Assembly (NCBI RefSeq): GCF_905171775.1
Contig: NC_053494.1
Coordinates: 163,171,101 to 163,235,100, forward strand
DNA length: 64,000 nucleotides
Source: Rana temporaria
Taxonomy: Eukaryota; Chordata; Amphibia; Anura; Ranidae
Reading direction: 5' to 3'
The notes under the pieces were generated by a model. The model searched no databases. It was not told the origin of the DNA and saw nothing but the letters and a program-made list of their open reading frames with translations. Both the position numbers and the translations under genes were made by a program. Below, piece by piece: positions 57,135-64,000 of this stretch; positions within the stretch are counted from its first letter, which is position 1, and every line of letters begins with the position of its first letter.

Positions 57135-58236
57135 TTGTGTAGACTTCTAATGACCATGTTTGTCCCAACTGGAGTTTATCTGTCATCAAACAAAATGCTC
57201 TGTGAGAACTGGTCATTGTCACAGTCCCAGACTAAATGCAGACTCCAGGACAGGCACGTTGTTCAGGAAGTTGAAGAACTCGTTCACTTCCCAGCAGCAT
57301 ATATGAAATTTGTAGGACTGGTCGCTTCAACCCAATGCCTCGGACAGGTTTTGAAGACAAATTCACATTGGGGAGCTATGATGTGTAAAGAATAGTCCTT
57401 GTGTTTTTAATACCCTTCACACTGCTTAACGCATTGTCGTTTTTCTAGAAATCTGTCCTGTTGACAGACTGACAATAAAGTGGACCTTCAGTAGTTTTTT
57501 TATCTTTCCATCTATTAAATCTTCTGCCCTTGTTGTTTTAACTTTGAATAGTAAAAAAAAAAAAAAATTCTGCCAGTGACTACCTTATACAGCCCACTTC
57601 ATGTTTCTTGTCCGGTAAAAAGCCTAGGCTTATGACATCATGCACAGCTCTCTCTCTTCTGAGAGTTGCCTAGGAATGGAGGGGGGGGGGTTGAGTCATA
57701 AGAGGGCCAATGAGAGCTGCAGAGCTGGAGGTGTGCCTCTGTGTAAATCCAGGAAGTGAACAGGCAGAAGCTTCAGCTGCTCACAGTTAAAATAGATGCA
57801 GCCAGACTTGGTGGTGGGAGATTTCTGCAGCATATTTTATAATAAAGAATCGCAGTATATATAAAATAATATGCAAAGTGGTTGGAGGAAAGACTCAGAT
57901 TGGTAAAGATGTTTTTATTACACATTATCTTAGCAGACCGCAGTTCCTATTTTAGAACAATTGTAGAGATTACTTTCACTAGTACCAGTTCTTACTACCA
58001 ATACATTTTATCTAAGCTGCCATCTGGTATCAGGAATCTTCTTTTTAAATGACTCATTAGATCAGGTAGGTAAGATCAAATATATCTTAATATATTTTTT
58101 TATTACGTGATGTACAAATTGACTAATAAAGCTTGCTTTCCGTGAACTTTAAAAAAATAAAGTTTTATTTTCTCCAAGATATGTTTTTATGGTTGCAAAA
58201 TGTTTTCCTTACAGTATATTTGTCTTTACGTTCTAG
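57135..58236. other. CHN1 intron with one dispersed repeat before the C1/linker exon
   Basis: Repeat copy 2 (57500-57955) is listed separately. The rest has no assignable feature apart from the acceptor at 58236. Confidence 0.45.
57500..57955 (+). repeat. Dispersed repeat, copy 2 (copy 1 at 19125-19535)
   Basis: Same order of shared phrases as copy 1, starting ctttccatctattaaatctt and including gccaatgagagctgcagagc and ggagatttctgcagcatatt. It carries a 9-G run near 57681. Confidence 0.8.
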
Positions 58237-58410
58237 ATTGTGGTTTAAATGTTCACAAACAGTGTTCTAAGATGGTTCCTAATGACTGCAAGCCGGACTT
58301 GAAACATGTCAAGAAAGTTTACAGCTGTGACCTCACCACATTAGTTAAAGCACACAACACGAAGAGGCCGATGGTGGTGGACATGTGTATTCGAGAGATC
58401 GAGTCCAGAG
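58237..58410 (+). CDS. CHN1: Alpha-chimaerin exon: end of C1 domain and linker to RhoGAP
   Basis: The exon is 174 bases. With the single base carried from the exon at 44051 it reads D-C-G-L-N-V-H-K-Q-C-S-K, then MVPNDC. It thus supplies the last Cys, His and Cys ligands of the C1 zinc sites. It continues KPDLKHVKKVYSCDLTTLV into the linker and the start of the GAP domain (RPMVVDMCIREIESRG). The acceptor is ttacgttctag and the donor g|gtgaga, with phase 1 at both ends. KMVPNDCKPDL and HVKKVYSC favour alpha over beta chimaerin. Reading past 58410 enters intron sequence and should be ignored. Confidence 0.95.
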
Positions 58411-58739
58411 GTGAGATCTTCTGGAATTCTATCTCTGTGGGGTGGGGTAGCGTGACAAGGCCCTGGGTTTTCACTCCTTCCAGCAGCACACAACATAACG
58501 TTTATGGGTTTTTTTCTGTGTTTGTACTGGTTTCCTTCAGGTGCCCTGATGTTTTGCCTTTTAGATGTACAATACAGTACACATTTAGATTTTACATTTC
58601 TTGTATAAAAGCCACTGAAGAATGCTAGAGTACATTTAGTACAAATCTGTACTTTGCACAAACACATTAAAACAAAAAAAGTTTTTATTTCTTGCTTTGC
58701 AAACTATGGATTTCTGTATCTCTTTATTTTCTATGACAG

Positions 58740-58817
58740 GCTTGAATTCAGAAGGACTCTATAGAATATCGGGTTTCACTGATCTCATTGAAGATGCCAA
58801 AATGGCCTTCGACCGAG
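58740..58817 (+). CDS. CHN1: Alpha-chimaerin exon: RhoGAP arginine-finger segment
   Basis: The exon is 78 bases, phase 1 to phase 1, encoding LNSEGLYRISGFTDLIEDAKMAFDR. The Arg in EGLYRISG aligns with the catalytic arginine finger of RhoGAP domains, which stabilises the transition state of GTP hydrolysis on Rac. The acceptor is tttctatgacag with a long pyrimidine tract; the donor is g|gtagaa. The Ile after the Arg and the Ala in EDAKM vary from the usual mammalian residues as I recall them, which are conservative changes. Confidence 0.95.
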
Positions 58818-59065
58818 GTAGAATATAAATTACATTTGTAAATGTATGTGTCCGTGTCGTCATGTTCATTGTGAATTTTTGTCCATACTGGTATCAGTTC
58901 TGTTGTTTGCAGAAGGCCTGGTCTGCTTGTATTATTGGCCTGGGCTGGTCTCCTCCTAAGGGATGATCAGTCAGTCAAACCAGTCTAAAGTTATCCTGCA
59001 ACCTGCACATGGGCCACAGACAGTTCTCAGCTGTAGTGGGGCTTATGCATGTTAATGGTAGCTTA

Positions 59066-59335
59066 AAACAGAGTTTCACCCAAAAAATGGAACTTCCGCT
59101 TTTTGTCTAATACTGGTATTTGCTCCCACTTCCGGGCATAGATCGCCGCAGTATCCGTGGCGATCCACGCCATGTCCGCCTCCCCTAAGAGCCGAGGGAT
59201 AGGTCGGCTTCGGGTGCTGACATCGCAGGTGCCCTGGACAGGCAAGTGTCCTAATATTAAAAATCTGCAGCTGTTGTAGTATTTGTAGCTAATGACTTTT
59301 TGAATAATTTTTTTTTCGGCGGAACTCCGCTTTGA
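59066..59335. mobile_element. Degraded TTAA-type element, relative of 48620-49106
   Basis: The left end is ttaaaacagagtttcaccc and the right end ggcggaactccgctttgag. It shares gacaggcaagtgtcctaat and tgtagtatttgtagct with the 48620 element. Confidence 0.6.
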
Positions 59336-60312
59336 GTCTCCTCAGGTAGAGAATGTTCTGTTAGTTCCCTTTGTGTACTTTATATGCTGTAGCTGCATTT
59401 TCATTCCAGTTTAGCTTTGTTTACCTTAGTGCAGATTATTCTACCTACTTATAGCCATTTAACAATGGGGAACCAATATCACAACAAACTATGCTAAATG
59501 AATACATAATTGCATTAATTGCACTTATGATAATTGACAGTTCAGCTCTAAAGCAACTCTGTCAGTATAGTAAAAAGTAATAATTCACAGATTCCTTCCA
59601 AAAGAAGGTAGTGATTTCATTTCCAGCAGAAGGCGAGTCAATCCACACTCTCTTGTAGATGTTTAAGTGCCCTTGGTATCCAAAACTTTTGGGTTTGTCA
59701 GATACCTTGTCCTTTGCTGCGTGCTTTGGTTTCTCCTGCCTGTCTCTATCACTACTTTGTCCTGTAGTGATGCAGCAGCTGGAAGAACCACAGTGTCCAG
59801 GAACTTGAATATTGAAGAAGGCCCCCCAAAATATATAATTTCTGAAAACGGACACCATAGAGCATAAAATAGGTGTTTCCAATTTTTTATGTTACACAAT
59901 ATTAACACAAAGGTTTAGGAAATGCAGAGTTTCACTAAAAATACACTAAAGGTAATTTTAGGGGCCCACAAACACAATAAAGTACCCAATGTTTTGGTAA
60001 CATCTGAGGTTGTGCCGTGTAAATAGATATCCAGCATTTCAAACCTTTAAAATTGTGTCTGTGAAATGGTGACAAACTTCAGTACCCCATATTCTCCATA
60101 GGCGACAATTTAAAACTCCTACAGGTCATCAGTTTAGTGTTACTCGGGAGCCTCTGGTGCTAAAAATATTTCTTTCACGTCGACATGTGAGACAACATGT
60201 AACATCTGTATCACAATCAACGTTTTTGTGCCTAGGCACGCCTAAAAGTGGGTTTACATTGGTGGGGGGCGCAACATTTTTGTGGGTGGGATTTTATGTG
60301 CTTGGGTATAAC

Positions 60313-60316
<4 letters not shown>

Positions 60317-60370
<54 letters not shown>
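60317..60370. repeat. (TA)n microsatellite
   Basis: About 26 TA units without interruption. Confidence 0.97.
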
Positions 60371-60373
<3 letters not shown>

Positions 60374-60635
60374 TGCCAGCAGTCGGTTTGTCAGATATAA
60401 ACACACTCAGCTGCAGCCCCTGGGAGTGTGTGTAAAGCTCCCCACTGTCAGGTACATACGAAGTACGGCCCTGGCAATGAAAGCGTTAAACATCACCTTT
60501 TACGGGGTGTCTATAAATTAATTCATCTACTGCAAAAAGGTCATGTTCTCTCTTCTGTTGAATTACTTGCACAGCATTAAACTTGATTTTAAGGTGGTCT
60601 CGCAATAGTATATAATGACTGCTTTTCTGTTTTAG

Positions 60636-60773
60636 ATGGTGAGAAAGCTGACATATCTGTAAATGCCTATGAAGACATTAACATTATAACTGGTGCACTG
60701 AAACTGTACTTCAGGGAACTTCCAATCCCACTGATTACATATGACGCATATCCCAAGTTCCTCGAGTCTGCAA
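60636..60773 (+). CDS. CHN1: Alpha-chimaerin exon: RhoGAP domain core
   Basis: The exon is 138 bases, phase 1 to phase 1. It encodes DGEKADISVNAYEDINIITG, then ALKLYFRELPIPLITYDAYPKFLESA. The ALKLYFRELPIPL block is the conserved helix of RhoGAP domains that contacts the GTPase. The acceptor is ctgcttttctgttttag and the donor a|gtaagt. The match to vertebrate chimaerin is nearly complete. Confidence 0.96.
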
Positions 60774-61942
60774 GTAAGTAAAGGCAACTGCGTTCAACGG
60801 TTGTCCCCTTTTTAACCTATTTATTGGCATTTACAGAGAAACTGTAGGTCAGATATTTCCTTCTAATACAGTATGATGAATGCGCCGCATTTTGGCCGCT
60901 AGCGAGGCAGCACATTGCAGGTGGTATAGCTTTGATTTCAATGGGCAACAGCGGTAAACACACACCGCTCCTTCTTCGCTCCAAAGATGCGGCTAACGGG
61001 ACTTTTTTTACCGTCCTGCTAGTGCACCAATCCAGTGTGAAAGCCCCTCGGGCTTTCACACTGGAGTGAATGGGGACAGATTTTTAAGGAGCGTATTGCA
61101 GGAGCTATTTTTAACGCTATAGCGCCTGCAATACGCTCCAGTGTGAAAGGGGGTCTAAATATTCATTATTCGATCCTATCAGTCAGGCATATACCGGGCT
61201 TGTATGGTCAAAAATACAAAGGGAAACCTTTAGTTCTCTCCGCAAATGTATTTATTAACATATTCAAAATATAGAAGAAATACACTCACATGAAGGAAAA
61301 GTAATGACTTCATTATAAAGTGCAAGGCATAGGAAAGAAGCACTGCTGCCTGCATGTCTTACTTTGCAGTCACTGGCTAATCTTTCACCTTGTCCAGCCC
61401 CAACACAGTGTACCTTCCTTCCGGTGATTGCTAGACTCCGCCCAACGTGTTTCATCGGTGTTGACGCCATCTATGGCTTCTTTGTGGAGGAGGCTTAGCC
61501 GGTGGCTTTGCAGAGTGAGATATGCAGGCAGTGCTGCTTCTCCTCTATGCCTTGCACTTTATCAGGATGTCATTACTTTGCATTCATGTTAGTTGATGAT
61601 GATCATAAATGAATTTGCGAAGGGTACTATATGTTTCCCTTTTTGTGTTTTTGAGCCCGCCGCCGAGTATATCCCTGACTAGTTCAATACATTAATGAAT
61701 GCTTCAACCTAGATATGCGCTTGAGACCTTTTGTAGCGCATGTCAAACCCCCAAAGGTGAGAAAGTGCCCAAAGGGGATGGTGAAGGTTTGCATATTATC
61801 ACTTTATGCATAAGAATTTTAGGGTTCCTCTTTAGTTTTGGACTTAAATTTATACTTCTGAATAAATCAACTCCAGCATTTAACACCAGTTTCCTTTAAC
61901 CACTTTGTGTCTGGGGCAGTTTTTTAATTTTTCAAACACATG
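60774..61942. other. CHN1 intron
   Basis: It contains the MITE at 60880-61155. 61160-61900 shows no recognised feature, apart from an inverted pair around 61310-61350 and 61530-61560 (agtgcaaggcatagg / cctatgccttgcact). Confidence 0.5.
60880..61155. repeat. GC-rich MITE, 'cccctttcacactg' family, copy H
   Basis: The left end is eroded. The interior has gaatgcgccgcattttggcc and gcgctccttcttcgctcc-like text. The right end gctccagtgtgaaagggggtc is intact. Confidence 0.7.
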
Positions 61943-62369
61943 TTAAAGGATAAGTTCACCTTTGAGAAAATTTTATTACATGTTTCACCTGTTTTTAGGG
62001 TGAACATGTAACATGTTCCCACTGCTGCAATCGTTCCCCGACCTGCCGCCTCTACTGACAGCGGCCAGGAATATTCTCTTTTAAAAAAAACTTTGGCCAA
62101 TCTAGGCTCTGCCCACCTGGCCGAGTCATTCATTCTCAATGGGGAGAACTACAAGTACCCAACATCCTTTGCGGCGCTGTTGAGTGCTCTAGGTAGTTCA
62201 TTGTTTTTCCTGTTGGCATGTAACTGCCAGCCCTTATGAGGTATGAGCAGACAGTCTGTAGGAGTCCTGCATGACACCCACGAACTGCTGATTGCAGGCT
62301 CCTAGTTAAAAAATAATAATTTTACCTGCAAAAAGTTGTGCATTTATTTATTTTTACTTATCCTTTTAA
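61943..62369. mobile_element. TTAA-flanked element, 'aaaggataagttcacct' family, copy 2
   Basis: It starts ttaaaggataagttcacc and ends acttatccttttaa. It contains gggtgaacatgtaacatg, matching 49855-49870 inverted. The end fits TTAAAGGRR loosely. Confidence 0.7.
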
Positions 62370-63213
62370 ATACAGATTTTTTTTTTACTAGAACAATGCT
62401 TGGAACTCCCAAGCTTTATATATTTTCCGAAAGCAGAGGCCGTGGAGAATAAATGGTGGCAATTTACATTTTTTATGTTGCACAGTATTTGTAAAGCTGT
62501 TTATCAAATGTATATTTTCAGGAGAAAATATACTAAAACGAATTTTTAGTGCACAAAACCCAGTACCCAATTTTGGGTAAAATGTAAAAGGTGTTTTTGT
62601 GTTGAGTAAATGGATACGAAATCTGTAAAAACTCAAAATTGCAAGCGGTCATGGAATGGTTTTCATAGGTAATGCTTTAAAAACCTTTTACAGGTTACTG
62701 TAAAAGTGTTCAAGTAGCTGTAGAGCTATTCGGATGATTTTTACTGAACTGCTGTTTGCCAGCTGAAAAAAAACCCACCAATCTCATCACTGCAGCCTGT
62801 TTTTTACCACTTCAAGTCCATGACATTTTAATGTGAAGCGGTTAATATATCTGCATGCTTTTTCAAATGTGGAGTGGAACCAGAGCTTTCAAAGGTAAAC
62901 CACCAAAATATGGGGAAAATGTATAAGCTGCATGCTTTCAGGGTTCTGGTGGTTTTGATATTATTGCTACAGTATCAGCCAGTCTACCATTGCTGCATTT
63001 GATATGTTTTGTGACCGGCTCCTTCAAGTGTATCTTTTGATGGAAAAAATTGAACTCTGGATGGCTTGTGGAAGAATCAAAAGCACTTGCGTTTTTACTC
63101 TTCTATGTCCCCATCAAAGAGATTTTCCTCCAGGTTTTGCCAGAGACATGATAGGAACTTGGTGGCTTAAGCCTTCTGAAAGAGTTAATGAAAGTCTTTC
63201 TTCATTCTTCTAG
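62370..63213. other. CHN1 intron before the last exon seen
   Basis: Nothing recognisable except the pyrimidine tract and acceptor (cttcattcttctag, ending 63213). Confidence 0.5.
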
Positions 63214-63319
63214 AGGCCATGGACAATGACACACAGTTAGAAGCTCTTCTCGAAGCTTTGAAGCTGCTACCTCCTGCACACTGTGAAACACTGAGATATC
63301 TCATGGCCCATCTAAAAAG
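63214..63319 (+). CDS. CHN1: Alpha-chimaerin exon: RhoGAP domain, last exon in the window
   Basis: The exon is 106 bases, entering in phase 1 and leaving in phase 2. It encodes K-A-M-D-N-D-T-Q-L-E-A-L-L, then EALKLLPPAHCETLRYLMAHLK. The PPAHCETLRYL block is strongly conserved in chimaerins; CETLRYLMAHLKR fits alpha better than beta. The donor is g|gtaaat. The remainder of the GAP domain (including the NLGIVFGP region) should lie downstream of base 64000. Confidence 0.95.
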
Positions 63320-64000
63320 GTAAATCACTCAGAAAGCTTTGAATTCTGCAGTCCATTTGACATTCTACTTTAAAAGAAAGCTATTGTTGAGCTCTTTCCA
63401 GTACTTCTTCCACAGCAGTACGAGATGATGCCATGCCCACTGGCAGTGAAGCTGGTTTTCTCATTGCCAGGCTCCCCGGTCTCTTCAAACATTAGATGCC
63501 AATTGGTCACACTGCGCTACATGATACAGCCACTGTAATCCCTTTTCTTTATCGTTTATAGCAGACCCACTCCAGAGGATGTGCCACAGACAAGATAACA
63601 GAATTAGCCAATGCAATTATTGAAATAAATTACCTATTTTACACTACACATCTACAAATACATTTCTTACACAAGCCCAGCTTACCTTGGTAGTTCAATT
63701 CCCAGGACTGAAAGTGTTTTGATGATTAGCAAAGAAAGAAATTTACATCAGTCTATGTCCATCCCAGCCAAAAATAATTTCTGGCACGAATAAACTCCAC
63801 TGTTATGCACTTTGATGTAATAAGGGATACCAAGTTTGTAAACTCTTAACTAAAAATACACAAATGTTAATTTAGATGCACAGATTTTGATGCAGGTTTT
63901 GGGCACTGATAATTTGGCACTTTAAAGGCTGGGTGCTGAGTTTTTTTTTTTATTCTAGCATTCCTTTTCTTTAATTGATATTTGTATTATAATGACATCA
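63320..64000. other. CHN1 intron, window end
   Basis: No exon or repeat is recognised. It ends inside the intron. Confidence 0.5.

Larger units (their letters stand above)
58818..60635. other. CHN1 intron
   Basis: It holds a degraded TTAA-type element (59066-59335) and a (TA)n tract (60317-60370), both listed. The rest has no recognised feature. Confidence 0.55.

Noticed and set aside
58411..58628. Continuation of the C1/linker exon frame
   Set aside because: A good donor lies at 58411 and the next chimaerin residues are encoded at 58740.

Overview
This is a window of a repeat-rich vertebrate genome, most likely a ranid-type frog. The conserved coding exons are vertebrate. Most of the rest is young transposon sequence: DIRS and Tc1-like elements, hAT non-autonomous copies with perfect 8-bp target duplications, TTAA-flanked foldback elements, and GC-rich 'cccctttcacactg' MITEs. 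These repeats resemble those I associate with Rana/Lithobates DNA. The clade call is inference; the gene and element calls rest on the sequence.

The single host gene seen is alpha-chimaerin (CHN1), a diacylglycerol-binding Rac GTPase-activating protein, on the + strand. The window starts inside or upstream of the gene and ends inside its RhoGAP domain. Six coding exons are visible: 39392-39634 (alpha1-type first exon), 44051-44135 and 58237-58410 (C1 domain and linker), then 58740-58817, 60636-60773 and 63214-63319 (RhoGAP domain). All junctions are GT-AG and keep the frame. The alpha1 exon carries an internal splice acceptor at 39555-39556, where an SH2-containing alpha2 transcript would be expected to join. 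No SH2 exon was found here.

Region by region. 1-10939 holds two different DIRS-type tyrosine-recombinase retrotransposons in the same orientation, about 110 bp apart. Element 1 (before 1 to about 5178) has one frameshift in its recombinase. Element 2 (about 5289-10939) looks complete, with Gag, RT/RNase H/methyltransferase-like and tyrosine-recombinase frames open, 139-bp identical inverted terminal repeats, and an internal complementary region matching both outer ends. In both elements a short upstream coding exon can be spliced in frame to gag.

10940-39000 is intergenic or intronic DNA built from nested repeats: a Tc1-like composite (12756-15160), long (TA)n and (TG)n tracts, many MITEs, and several hAT copies. 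39392 to the end is the CHN1 exon region, whose introns carry more hAT copies, a foldback element, a CR1-like LINE fragment, a hAT element with a G-rich minisatellite, and a local duplication.

Functionally the window has two layers. The host layer is CHN1 with an internal alpha1 promoter. The mobile layer is autonomous DIRS copies plus numerous non-autonomous DNA elements. No CRISPR, rRNA or tRNA gene was recognised.
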